52,895 nt of DNA from Clostridia bacterium (lineage in GTDB: Bacteria > Bacillota > Clostridia > Christensenellales > DUVY01), in NCBI GenBank assembly GCA_026001225.1, contig BNZQ01000009.1, forward strand, positions 1 to 52,895, read 5' to 3'. A model generated the notes under the pieces. It had not been told where the DNA came from. It worked only from the letters and a program-made list of their open reading frames with translations, and did not search any database. Shown here piece by piece: positions 15,894 through 24,127 of this stretch; positions within the stretch are counted from its first letter, which is position 1; each line of letters begins with the position of its first letter. Made by a program: the position numbers and the translations under genes.

Positions 15894-17357
15894 TCATATC
15901 AAATCGAAATGCAGAATCGGCGCGGATATCCGCGTATTGCAACCGTCCGATTCGAACGATACTCCGATCACGCGCCCTTTCAGATTGACGCGCACCCTTT
16001 GCACGCCCGCGCCGCCGGAAACCGCGATCGTTTTACGTTCCTCCTCGCTTTCGACCGTGACACCGAGCGCGGCGGCAGTGCGCAAGGATATGTATTTCAG
16101 TACCTTTATTTTATCGGTGCCGAAATCGGTCGAAGGCGTCCGCCACAGCTTTTTTAACGGTTGGCCGAACACCGCGCCGCCGTCGTCCGCGACGGCCAAC
16201 CGCCCCTCGGCGCAGGCGCACAGCACCGCCGCTTCCCCCGCGCGCACCGCCGCCAGGTGCCGCACGTCCACGCCGCGCGTCAGGCAACAGCACATAGAGG
16301 ACAAATCCAATTCCATGACCGTATTGTTGACGTATCCTTCTTGCGCTTCGCAGCCGACCTGCTCCCCGTCGCCGTAATCGAACCGGCAGGCAAGGTAATA
16401 TTTGGAACTACAATAGACGGCCGCCGCCGAATCGTTGCCAAGCCCCGCGAACATCGTCTTCATGTGGTCTAAAATATGCTCGGCATACAGGCCGTTAAAA
16501 GCGTATAGCCCGTCGTCCGCCATGAACAGGATACGGTCTCCGCAAACCGCGATCGTGTCGGGCCGGATGCGGCCGCTCGATACGAAAAGTTGAGAAACCG
16601 AAAATTCCTCCTGCGAGCCGGACGCGCTCATCCTGCTGATTCCGTATTCGCGGAACACGTAGACGTAATCGAGAAAGCTCACGACCTTTAAGAGCGCGCC
16701 GCGCTCGTCCGCCATCTCGATAAAGCCGGCGTTTTCCAACGTTAAATCCCAATTCGTCGGATCGAGGTCGTCCGAAAACCAGACCTGCCTTTTTTCGTCC
16801 TCGACGGTCGCGAACAACCGCTCGTAATGGATATCCATGCTCGTGATGCGCGGCGAATCGGGAACTGCGCGCGGCGGATTTTCGCCGTCCCAAACCGACA
16901 TACTCTCGCTTCCCGCGCAAAAGATCAACACGTCCTCGCCGTACAGGCGATAGTTGATCGCGGCGGGCGGTTCGGTATAGTGCAAACCGCCGATTTCCTG
17001 AAAATCCCCGTCATGCAACAGCGGGCGCGCGTACACCTTCCCCGAAGCGCAATACACCGCGAGGCGGTCGTCGGGGCGATTGTTGTCCCTGTCGTATTTT
17101 CGGTAATGCCATACCCGCTCGATCGTTTCCCCCTCGATCCCGTCCATAGGGCGCCCGCCGTAGGCAAAGGCCGAAAGGCCGAGGCCGTCCCGAAGCGCGC
17201 CGTCCCCGACGGCGTAATTATAGGCGAGGGCCGCATAGGAAAGAGGTAGAATATTCTCGTCTTTTTTACGGCTCATGCCGCGCGAAAAATCGGTCAGGCG
17301 CACGCTTTTCAACGGTTTAACGGGCAGTTTCAGCGATTTCCGATAAAAAACGCTCAT
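15894..17357 (-). CDS. Beta-propeller-like tail/DNA-stabilisation protein (P22 gp10-like by size and position)
   Basis: 487 residues from the ATG that overlaps the stop of the adaptor gene (ATGA). The protein has repeated blocks of about 45-60 residues with YCASGKVYARPLL, LIFCAGSESMSVWDGE, RLFATVEDEKRQVWFSDDLDPTNWDL, YVFREYGISRMSASG and ILFMADDGLYAFNG. These look like propeller blades with a GDRILFMADDGLYAF kelch-like strand. P22-type phages have a 472-residue packaged-DNA stabilisation protein (gp10) directly after gp4, which is the same order and size. The match is by architecture, not a detected alignment. Confidence 0.65.
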   Translation of the reverse strand: MSVFYRKSLKLPVKPLKSVRLTDFSRGMSRKKDENILPLSYAALAYNYAVGDGALRDGLGLSAFAYGGRPMDGIEGETIERVWHYRKYDRDNNRPDDRLAVYCASGKVYARPLLHDGDFQEIGGLHYTEPPAAINYRLYGEDVLIFCAGSESMSVWDGENPPRAVPDSPRITSMDIHYERLFATVEDEKRQVWFSDDLDPTNWDLTLENAGFIEMADERGALLKVVSFLDYVYVFREYGISRMSASGSQEEFSVSQLFVSSGRIRPDTIAVCGDRILFMADDGLYAFNGLYAEHILDHMKTMFAGLGNDSAAAVYCSSKYYLACRFDYGDGEQVGCEAQEGYVNNTVMELDLSSMCCCLTRGVDVRHLAAVRAGEAAVLCACAEGRLAVADDGGAVFGQPLKKLWRTPSTDFGTDKIKVLKYISLRTAAALGVTVESEEERKTIAVSGGAGVQRVRVNLKGRVIGVSFESDGCNTRISAPILHFDLI

Positions 17358-17875
17358 AGCCACCGCCTCGCCGGAATCGTGATTTCCGCGCGCTTGCGCA
17401 CGGCGGCCGCGAGGGCGTCCTTGTACCGTTTTTCCCAAATCACCGCTTCCTCGAAAAGCCCGCTCACCAAGCAGTATTCGGACGCCGCGCCGTAGGCCGC
17501 GATCCGCGCTCCGATTTTGTCGGGGATCGGCGCGCCGTCGTCCTCGCCGCAGTCGCCGGGCAGGTACGCGAAGCGCACGGCAGCGTCCAAACCCGGTTCG
17601 GTCTTGATGTGCGTCGGAAAGCTTTTAAACGGCACGTTTCGATCGCCGCATTTGACCGCCAAGACCTCTAAAACTCTTTCCGCGCACAGCGCGGTATACT
17701 CCACCTTGCCGGTCCCGGTGCGCACGGCGGTTTCCCGCGCCAACGGACAGTAATCGGCACAAATCTCGTTGACGATCAGATTCGCGCATTTTAACAGCTG
17801 CGCTTTTATTGTCCCGTCGTTTTCGTCCAGCCCCAAATAAAACGACGCGAGCTTGATGATTTCCTGCATTTGCAT
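17354..17875 (-). CDS. Head-tail adaptor-like protein (P22 gp4-like by size and position)
   Basis: 173 residues, mainly helical. The N-terminal helix pair (EIIKLASFYLGLDENDG) and a late helix (AAVRKRAEITIPARRWL) are typical of head-completion adaptors that dock under the portal. Its size is close to the 166-residue P22 gp4. It lies between the coat region and the propeller-like protein, and is coupled to the latter by an ATGA overlap. An AGGAAAT site precedes the start, with a second in-frame Met two codons later. Function by context. Confidence 0.62.
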   Translation of the reverse strand: MQMQEIIKLASFYLGLDENDGTIKAQLLKCANLIVNEICADYCPLARETAVRTGTGKVEYTALCAERVLEVLAVKCGDRNVPFKSFPTHIKTEPGLDAAVRFAYLPGDCGEDDGAPIPDKIGARIAAYGAASEYCLVSGLFEEAVIWEKRYKDALAAAVRKRAEITIPARRWL

Positions 17876-17914
17876 AATTGCAATTTCCTTTTTCTGTTTT
17901 TTTGTTTTTTGTTT

Positions 17915-18045
17915 TGCGAGAAAAACTTTGAATCTTTGATTCCAACCATCGTCGCCCCGGTCATGTGCGAACTATGTTTGCCCGCGACCCTCGGCTTCTC
18001 GGTTGTGTATAAAAAGTCTTTCCCGCGCTCTTTTCAAAAACTTTC
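17915..18045. repeat. Palindromic element, copy 2 (long form with insert)
   Basis: tgcgagaaaaacttt (17915-17929) and aaaaagtctttcccgc (18011-18026) are the arms, followed by gctcttttcaaaaacttt. The arms are separated by an ~81-bp insert (gattccaaccatcgtcgccccggtcatg...) that is shared with 22053-22186. Confidence 0.75.
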
Positions 18046-18092
18046 CGCATTAAAAATGTAATCGATCGAACTTTTTACCTTTTACTTTTTAC

Positions 18093-18386
18093 TTACCCCT
18101 GTTCCCCGTTCGCATTCTGTCGTTCCATTTCGCGCCAGAGCTTATCGGCGTTCTCTACGCGCGTCCTCAAAACCAGCGGAACGGCGCGGCAGTCCAGCGA
18201 CGGCCAAGGGATCACCAGCGCCAGAGTGTCGCTCTGACGCCGGTGATGCACCTCGAACCGGCGCAGCTTCCGGTCAAAGACCACGAAATAATCGGAGTCG
18301 ATTTCCCGGATACGCCGGGCGACGTCGAAAACGTCGTTCTCGATCGCCGCGTATCTGCCGCTTGCCCGAAAATTATTGTTCGGCAA
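18093..18386 (-). CDS. Small phage-cluster protein overlapping the coat gene
   Basis: 97 residues, basic, with VFDVARRIREIDSDYFVVFDRKLRRFEVHH and the C-terminal ADKLWREMERQN. Its start overlaps the last 14 nt of the coat gene, so it is probably translated by re-initiation. This layout is common for small head-associated proteins. The family resembles phage proteins of unknown role with a 'DxxFDVxxRI' start; no function given. Confidence 0.6.
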   Translation of the reverse strand: MPNNNFRASGRYAAIENDVFDVARRIREIDSDYFVVFDRKLRRFEVHHRRQSDTLALVIPWPSLDCRAVPLVLRTRVENADKLWREMERQNANGEQG

Positions 18387-19569
18387 TGCCGGTCAGCGAG
18401 GCCTGTCCGCAGGGCTTATCGCAAATCAATTCGGCGTATTTGACCAATGTCGCGCTGTAAACGGCTTTGCCGGCGATCTGCTTTAAGATGCGTCCGTTGT
18501 CGCCTTCCAGCCATTTCCAATCGCACAGCTGATGCAATTTAAAATCCTTGGTGTTCAAAAAGTACATTTTACCCGACGAGCAGAAGCGGTCGCTGACCAG
18601 CGGAATCCCGTTGAAGCTCATCGCCTTATAGCCGCCCTCGATATTCATGATATCGATATTGCGCTTATAGGCGCTCATGTGCTTCATATAGGCGCGCTTG
18701 ACACCCGCGCTGCACACGATCATGTCGATATCGCTGTTGTACAGCTCGACGGATTTGTCGATCAGCTCCTGCATTTTGCATTCGAGATCGGCGGTTCCCA
18801 AAGCCAGCGAGGTCGGGTTGAGCCACGAATGCTCCGCCTTGTTCAGGCCGTACAGCGTCGTGATGGCGGGATTGAAGATGCTCTCCAAGCCGGTTAGCTC
18901 GTTGCCCCGGGAATCCTGTACATACAGGACGGGATCGGTGCTCAAAGAGCAGATATCGGTAAACGTGACCGTACCGGTTTGGCGGTTGATGCTGTGGATG
19001 CGCGCTTGGCCGAGGATGTTGCCGTTGGAAGCGTTTGCGAAATCCACAGTCATACCCTCGATCAGGTTGTACAGCTTGTTGTCTTTCAGGTTGGCGTCAT
19101 AGTACGCGGCGTTGACGGCGTTGGCGGCGACCGTGGTCTTATCGATCTGCGCCAATTTCCCCGTACCGTCGCCGAACAACATCCGCGCCAAATTGAATTT
19201 GGAGGCTTTCAAAAGGCCTTCCAATTCGGCGTTCAACAGGTTGACCATCGCGCCCGCGCTGTTCGAGGAAGCCCGAACCGCCTTGTCGCTGATTTCGATT
19301 TGGCCGTATAGGTTTTTCAGCGTGGAAACGAATTGCACATAGCGGTTGCCGTTGGCCTGCGGCAGGCTGCCGGTCTCGGTTCCCGCCGAAAAGCCGCCGT
19401 TGATACCGATCGGCGCGGTTTTGCGCACGTCTTTGCCCCATACGTCCTCGGTGGTTTTTTCGATCCGCGCGTACAGCGGGTTGGTGTTGGCGTTCAGCTG
19501 ATCGCTGACCACGCCGAGATACACCGATTTTAACGCCTGCTCGGCGTTGTTTAAGGTTACAGTTGCCAT
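18373..19569 (-). CDS. Major capsid (coat) protein, HK97-fold candidate
   Basis: 398 residues. The start MATVTLNNAEQALKSVYL lacks a long delta domain, and no protease gene is present, as in P22- or T7-like heads that use a separate scaffold. Recognisable coat features are the E-loop region with SAGTETGSLPQANGNRYVQF, the spine-helix candidate LNAELEGLLKASKFNLARMLFGDGTGKL, the DMIVCSAGVKRAYMKH segment and the final KYAELICDKPCGQAS. It lies directly after the scaffold candidate and before adaptor genes. It is the expected shell subunit. Assignment rests on position, length and general resemblance. Confidence 0.8.
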   Translation of the reverse strand: MATVTLNNAEQALKSVYLGVVSDQLNANTNPLYARIEKTTEDVWGKDVRKTAPIGINGGFSAGTETGSLPQANGNRYVQFVSTLKNLYGQIEISDKAVRASSNSAGAMVNLLNAELEGLLKASKFNLARMLFGDGTGKLAQIDKTTVAANAVNAAYYDANLKDNKLYNLIEGMTVDFANASNGNILGQARIHSINRQTGTVTFTDICSLSTDPVLYVQDSRGNELTGLESIFNPAITTLYGLNKAEHSWLNPTSLALGTADLECKMQELIDKSVELYNSDIDMIVCSAGVKRAYMKHMSAYKRNIDIMNIEGGYKAMSFNGIPLVSDRFCSSGKMYFLNTKDFKLHQLCDWKWLEGDNGRILKQIAGKAVYSATLVKYAELICDKPCGQASLTGIAEQ

Positions 19570-19694
19570 TGTTTGAGTTCTCCTTTTTCTTTATTCTTGT
19601 TGGCGAAAAAAAATTTCGTCTTATTCAATTGTGCGGTCGTTTTGTTAAACGGCATAGGCGCGGCGCAGCCCGTATCCGCCGCCGCATATGCCGT

Positions 19695-20138
19695 TTAACG
19701 ATTGAACATCGCCTGCGCGATCTGCCCCGCCTCATACAGCGAGCGGGGACTGCGCGGCGGAAGCACGGGCCCAATTCCCACGGCGCCCGACAGGACGCGC
19801 GGCGCTTCGTCGACGGTACCGGCCCGTACCGATTTGAGGTAGTCCGCGACGATTGTCCTGCGGATTTCGGGGTCGCGCGCCGCGTAACGGGACACAATTT
19901 CCCTCTCCGCCGCCGTCAATTCTCCGAGGACTTCCGCCTCCGCGGCCGCGCAAACCACCTCCGCCGTCCCTTGCTCCGCGCCGGCAAAGGGCGCGGTTTG
20001 CGCGGGCGGCTCTGCCGCTTGCGCGGCCGGCGCGGAGCACGTTTCCGCCGGCGCGGTCGGCTCCGTTTTCGTTCCCGTTTCCGCCGCTGTCATTTCCGCT
20101 GCGGTTTTTTCTTTCGTGTCGATTTGTTTTTCTTTCAT
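19695..20138 (-). CDS. Scaffold-like protein
   Basis: 147 residues from an ATG behind a perfect AAAGGAGGTCAT site. It is Ala/Glu/Pro/Thr-rich and acidic (TEPTAPAETCSAPAAQ region), with one ordered C-terminal half (ELTAAEREIVSRYAARDPE onward). Proteins of this composition between portal and coat genes are usually assembly scaffolds. It is shorter than the 303-residue P22 scaffold. The role is inferred from order. The SD is the strongest in the run, consistent with high copy number. Confidence 0.6.
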   Translation of the reverse strand: MKEKQIDTKEKTAAEMTAAETGTKTEPTAPAETCSAPAAQAAEPPAQTAPFAGAEQGTAEVVCAAAEAEVLGELTAAEREIVSRYAARDPEIRRTIVADYLKSVRAGTVDEAPRVLSGAVGIGPVLPPRSPRSLYEAGQIAQAMFNR

Positions 20139-20157
20139 ATGACCTCCTTTTTTAGGT

Positions 20158-20275
20158 AAGAAATAAAAGATAAAAGGTAAAAAATGCAATCGGGCTTCTT
20201 CACTCACGGAAGACTGACATATGGCGCAAAGCCGTTCTGTAAATTCGACCGAACCTTTTACCTTTTACTTTTTCC
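20158..20275. repeat. Inverted low-complexity cassette (aaaaggtaaaaaa type)
   Basis: The arms agataaaaggtaaaaaa and ttttaccttttactttttc bracket a spacer with gcgcaaagccgtt...attcgaccg, a core also found at 46573-46620 and 24898-24945. Confidence 0.65.
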
Positions 20276-22021
20276 CTATCCCATCATTTCCCTATGCGAT
20301 CTTATATGTCCTTCGACCCGCTCTGTCACGGCGTCCGCGCACTCGTTGGTCAATAAATAGCGCGTATGCTCGGCGATATGCAGACCGTGCTCGTCGTACT
20401 CCCGCGGGGCGGTTTCTTCTTTTTCCAGCTTTTGGTTTTCCCCTATTGCCCGCTTGACGTGCAAGGCGTTTATATCCTGCGCGTTTTCCCACATGCCGAA
20501 GCCCAGCATATCCAAAATCTTGACGCGCGCCGTATTGTCCAGCTTGCCTTCTTCGTTATACAGCAACCCCGCTCGCAGCAATTCGAACACCATATTGCGC
20601 TTTTGCGCGGGCGTTTCGGTGATCCCGCTGTCGCTGACGAAATAGACCTCGTCCGCGCCCACGTCGCTTTTAGACCAATAGAACACGTCTGGCGCACCGT
20701 CCCTGTCGGCGATTTTGCTGATCCGCGGCGTCGAAGCGAATTGCCGGTACAGCCGTAAAATCTGCCCCGCCGTTTCGCGCACCGCCTTTTTCATCAGTTC
20801 GGCGGTGACGGACAGGCGCGTGTCGTCCTGTTCGATCAGCAACTGCAAGGCGATCCCGCTGACGTTGCTCTGCGGCAAGGCGGAATTGCGCATGATCTCG
20901 GACACGCCGCTGATGCCGATAAATTCGGCCAGCAAGCGTTCCTCCTCCACGATCAGCTCCGACGGCAGCCGCCCGGTGTCCATCATAGCGGGCGGATTGC
21001 TGCCCGCGCGATAGACGACGACCTTGCCGGGATTCAACCCCTCCTCCTCCAAATTATCGGTGTCGCAGGAGCCGTCCTCGACGGCCAGAACGCCCATCGA
21101 AATACGGTTCAAAAATTCCTGCTTGCGATTTTTGACCGCGTTGTAGGCCCGCTGCACGGGGATCGCGCGTTCCAACACGCTGACGCCCCAAAAGCTGCCG
21201 GGCAGCTCGATCGACCGCTGCATGACGAACGGAAAGCCGCGCGCGCCGTCCGCGCCGTTGAGATACGGCAGCGGGCCGTCGTGCAGCACGCGGGAGCCCG
21301 CGACGAGCATCAGGCGGCCTTGGGGGCGTTTGGCATCCGGCAAATCGTACCGTTCCAACAAAAGAGCCGCGTTTTCCCGCCCGCAATCCGGCTCGGCGGC
21401 AACGTCCGCGCCCCACTTTTCGGCGATATATTTGACGGGCACGGCGCGCGCGTGGATCAAACTGCGCGCGCCCGAGAGCGAATCGACGGTCGCGCAATCG
21501 GGATAGATCTCGAACGGCGGGCACAAGGTCAATTCAACGTCGCCCTCGTACACCTTGCGCCCCTCGGTCTCTCCGAGGCACACGCCGGAACCGCCGTTCC
21601 ATGTGACCTTATAAAAGGCCGTGCCGCAAACCTCGCTCCACATGGTAACTTGCATAGCGAGCGCATCAAGCTCCAAGCGGTTGCCCGCCGCTTCCAAAAT
21701 TTTAGCGGCGGTTTTGGCGGCGAAGATATCCTTTTGCGTGCCGCTCGCGGGCATCACGCCCATGACCGGCTTGACGCGCCCCAACTTGGCCAGCCGCGTT
21801 TCGACGATCGGCGCCAAATGATTAAAGACCTCTCTGCCCTGCCAATAGTAGTCCCTCGATTCGGCCTCGATATCGCCCTTGCGCGTGACGGCGCAATATT
21901 GATCGCCCTTTAAAAAATTCATGTTCAACCGCCATTGCAGTTCGACCGCCCGCCGTTCCTCCCGACGCCTTTCAAAGTCCGCCCGCACCTCGGCGGCCGG
22001 GTCTTGTTTGTCTGTTTTCAT
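20276..22021 (-). CDS. Phage portal protein (P22/podovirus type)
   Basis: 581 residues from the ATG behind AAGGAAGTG; the longer frame to 22084 would read through a palindromic repeat. The N-terminus (RREERRAVELQWRLNMNFLKGDQY) is typical of podovirus head-tail connectors. So are the AKLGRVKPVMGVMPAS and QSNVSGIALQLLIEQDD segments and the C-terminal charged tail. The portal forms the dodecameric DNA gate at the capsid vertex and docks the terminase. It follows the terminase gene and precedes the scaffold candidate. The length is less than the 725 residues of P22 gp1, mainly by lacking the long barrel. Confidence 0.82.
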   Translation of the reverse strand: MKTDKQDPAAEVRADFERRREERRAVELQWRLNMNFLKGDQYCAVTRKGDIEAESRDYYWQGREVFNHLAPIVETRLAKLGRVKPVMGVMPASGTQKDIFAAKTAAKILEAAGNRLELDALAMQVTMWSEVCGTAFYKVTWNGGSGVCLGETEGRKVYEGDVELTLCPPFEIYPDCATVDSLSGARSLIHARAVPVKYIAEKWGADVAAEPDCGRENAALLLERYDLPDAKRPQGRLMLVAGSRVLHDGPLPYLNGADGARGFPFVMQRSIELPGSFWGVSVLERAIPVQRAYNAVKNRKQEFLNRISMGVLAVEDGSCDTDNLEEEGLNPGKVVVYRAGSNPPAMMDTGRLPSELIVEEERLLAEFIGISGVSEIMRNSALPQSNVSGIALQLLIEQDDTRLSVTAELMKKAVRETAGQILRLYRQFASTPRISKIADRDGAPDVFYWSKSDVGADEVYFVSDSGITETPAQKRNMVFELLRAGLLYNEEGKLDNTARVKILDMLGFGMWENAQDINALHVKRAIGENQKLEKEETAPREYDEHGLHIAEHTRYLLTNECADAVTERVEGHIRSHREMMG

Positions 22022-22052
22022 GTCGTTTTTCACTTCCTTTTTGATGTTTTTT

Positions 22053-22186
22053 TGCGGGGGAAACTTTTGAATCTTCGATTCCAACCATCGTCGCCTCGGT
22101 CCTGTGCAAACTTCGTTTGCCCGCGACGCTCGGCTCCTCGGTTGTATGTAAAAAAGTTTCTCCCGCGTCCCTTTCTTAAAACTTTA
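22053..22186. repeat. Palindromic element, copy 3 (long form with insert)
   Basis: tgcgggggaaactttt (22053-22068) pairs with aaaaaagtttctcccgc (22150-22166); the tail is ccctttcttaaaacttta. The ~81-bp insert matches that of copy 2, including caaact-n-gtttg and cctcggtcctgtg. Confidence 0.75.
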
Positions 22187-22229
22187 ATCTAAACTATTTT
22201 TTTCTTGCGTTTGACCCGTTTTGTTTTGA

Positions 22230-22275
22230 ATGTCATTACGAGGCGAGGTTATACCGAGCCGTCGCAATCTCAACC
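22230..22275. repeat. Dispersed gtcattacgaggcgaggtt repeat
   Basis: The motif gtcatt(a/g)cgag-cgaggtt(a/g)taccgag-cg(t/c)-gcaatctca also occurs at 25730-25771, and as a broken inverted pair at 45135-45240. It is a chromosomal repeat inside the phage-derived run. Confidence 0.6.
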
Positions 22276-22286
22276 GATATCTTTTA

Positions 22287-22592
22287 CTACTTTAATTCCT
22301 CTCTCAACTCCGCAAGCAATCTTTCCCGTTCCCGCTCCAAGTCCTCGTCGCTCATCGTTTCGGCGGACGCCGGCTCAACCTTGCCCAGCAATTCGCGCAC
22401 CGCGCTCAAATCGGGCGGATAGAATTTGCGGTTTATCTTGCGCTTCACCATGCGCTCCCCCTCATCACCCGTCTCGTATTCCTCGCTGATATCCTCGCCG
22501 TAAAATCCCAACGCCCGTTGCAGGAGCGCTCTTTTTAACTTTTTTTCGTTCGGTTTCCCTTTCACTTTCTGCCCTCCCGTTTTTATCGTCAT
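22287..22592 (-). CDS. Small terminase-associated protein (terminase small subunit candidate)
   Basis: 101 residues, highly charged. The core (KKLKRALLQRALGFYGEDI and KRKINRKFYPPDLSAVRELL) recalls phage proteins lying beside the large terminase that have a helix-turn-helix end and a Pro-Pro-Asp motif. The tail is a charged helix (LERERERLLAELREELK). It lies 32 bp after TerL and before the portal. The TerS assignment is a suggestion; TerS usually precedes TerL, so this could also be an accessory packaging factor. Start chosen at the Met following the repeat-encoded stretch. Confidence 0.5.
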   Translation of the reverse strand: MTIKTGGQKVKGKPNEKKLKRALLQRALGFYGEDISEEYETGDEGERMVKRKINRKFYPPDLSAVRELLGKVEPASAETMSDEDLERERERLLAELREELK

Positions 22593-22624
22593 GTAAATCA
22601 ACCGAAATTTTCGGTTTTCAATTT

Positions 22625-24052
22625 TCAGTTTACTTTCCGTTCTCTCCGCAACTCCCTGTACAACCGTTCCTTGTCCAGCGCGATCTCGCTCTTGTTTTTC
22701 TCCTCGTGCGCTCTCGGCCGCGAAGCCAAATAATACCGCAGCTCGTCCAACGCGTGATCGTCCTTCTTCTTCGGCGCCTCGCCGTTCCCCCACGCGTAAC
22801 CCTTGATTTCGCGGATCAGGTTGACGCAGGAAGAAAAGATAAACAACCGCGGCTTACCGTTCAAATCGCGCAGATAGTTTTTCACCCGCTGTACCCCGCT
22901 GAACAAGTCCTTGTCCACGCGCGGATTGACCAAAATATCGCGCTCGATAAACAGCTCGCACACGCTTTTACTCGCCGCTAACGTCCGACTTCCGGCCGCG
23001 CTGTCGATCAACGCGGCAAAGCGTCCGCGCGAATCGGCGTGCCAATTTAACGCGCGGCTGATCGCCTTGATCCGTTCGGAATGGTACGCCACGTCCCGAT
23101 CCGCCTCGTAATGCTCGGCGACGACGTACACGTTGCCGTCGAAGTCCACGGCGTACCAGTGCGCCGACAGCGGATTCGTCAAGCCCGGATCGATCGAAAT
23201 GTTGTCGTACCATTCGGCCGGAACGCGGAACGGCTCGATCACATGGACGCCCGAATCGAATTCGGGATACACCAATCCGCCCGCGGCGCCGAATTTCCCG
23301 TAGCGGCGCGACTGCAATTCCTCCGCGTCCATGATACGGCTCAAAAGCTCGATTTCCGTCGGATCGAGATGCGGATTGTCGGCCCATTCCATTTCCGTGA
23401 CGGCGATTTCAGGATCGTCCGCGTTCAGATAAATCTCGTCGTACACCCATGTCCGCCCTTTGAGCGGCGTCATCGTACACCAAATCTCCCCTTTGCGGTC
23501 GAGTACGCGCATCCGGCATTCCTCATAGATATCGCGCGGCGGCTCCTCGTCGAACCAAACCGCGTCCAACGACGCGCCCTGAAATTTTTCCCGCCCCTGT
23601 TCGCAGTTGCGGAAACCGATCCGACTGATTCCGCCGAAGTCGTTTTTGACGGCGATAAAGTCGATCACCCCCGAATCGGGCCGGTTCTTACTGCCTGCGA
23701 TCATCACAACGTCGGCGATTCGGCGTGGGGAAAGGTATTTTAAAATCTTGCTTTGCGCGACATCCCTCTGCACCTGCGCCGACGGCGACACCACCCAAAT
23801 CTGCGCGTCCCTGCGTTCCCGCCCGTAAGGATGCCGGCCGCGCGCCCAATACACCGCTTCGGCCGCGCCGCACTCGCTTTTGCCGCTCCGGTTACCGCCG
23901 AATATCCAACGGTTCCTTTTGGGGCATTTATGAAAGCTCTCCTGCTTTTTCGACGGCGTATAACCCGTCAAGCGGTCGTCCGCGCTCCGCATTTTCCGTT
24001 CCCGTTCGACCTTGATCAGCCTGTCCATCAGTTTTTCCGTTTTTTTATTCAT
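22625..24052 (-). CDS. terL: Terminase large subunit
   Basis: 475 residues with both domains of a packaging motor. The ATPase has Walker A GGNRSGKS (52-59), Walker B with catalytic Glu AVWFDEE (164-170) and the coupling motif WCTMTPL. The C-terminal RNase H-like nuclease has acidic residues in SIDPGLTNP (about 290) and the DDHALDELRY end motif. It drives DNA translocation into the head and cuts the concatemer. It is the first gene of the late run. No canonical -35/-10 pair or ribosome site is seen upstream, which points to control by a special factor; the small sigma-like gene upstream is a candidate. Confidence 0.9.
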   Translation of the reverse strand: MNKKTEKLMDRLIKVERERKMRSADDRLTGYTPSKKQESFHKCPKRNRWIFGGNRSGKSECGAAEAVYWARGRHPYGRERRDAQIWVVSPSAQVQRDVAQSKILKYLSPRRIADVVMIAGSKNRPDSGVIDFIAVKNDFGGISRIGFRNCEQGREKFQGASLDAVWFDEEPPRDIYEECRMRVLDRKGEIWCTMTPLKGRTWVYDEIYLNADDPEIAVTEMEWADNPHLDPTEIELLSRIMDAEELQSRRYGKFGAAGGLVYPEFDSGVHVIEPFRVPAEWYDNISIDPGLTNPLSAHWYAVDFDGNVYVVAEHYEADRDVAYHSERIKAISRALNWHADSRGRFAALIDSAAGSRTLAASKSVCELFIERDILVNPRVDKDLFSGVQRVKNYLRDLNGKPRLFIFSSCVNLIREIKGYAWGNGEAPKKKDDHALDELRYYLASRPRAHEEKNKSEIALDKERLYRELRRERKVN

Positions 24053-24127
24053 ATTTTTACATAAACTGTCATATTTTTTAGTTGCATTATGTTTATAATT
24101 AGTAATAACAAATCCGCCCGATAAATC
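24053..24127. promoter_or_regulatory. Divergent control region between terL and the SH3-type gene
   Basis: An AT-rich 75-bp gap. A TATAAT (24094-24099) faces the plus-strand gene but has no good -35. On the minus strand no consensus sigma-A promoter was found for terL. Probably a regulated late promoter; inference. Confidence 0.4.

Noticed and set aside
22593..22793. Longer start for the terminase-associated small gene
   Set aside because: The extension lies inside terL and the repeat in the gap; the inner Met fits the gene boundary.
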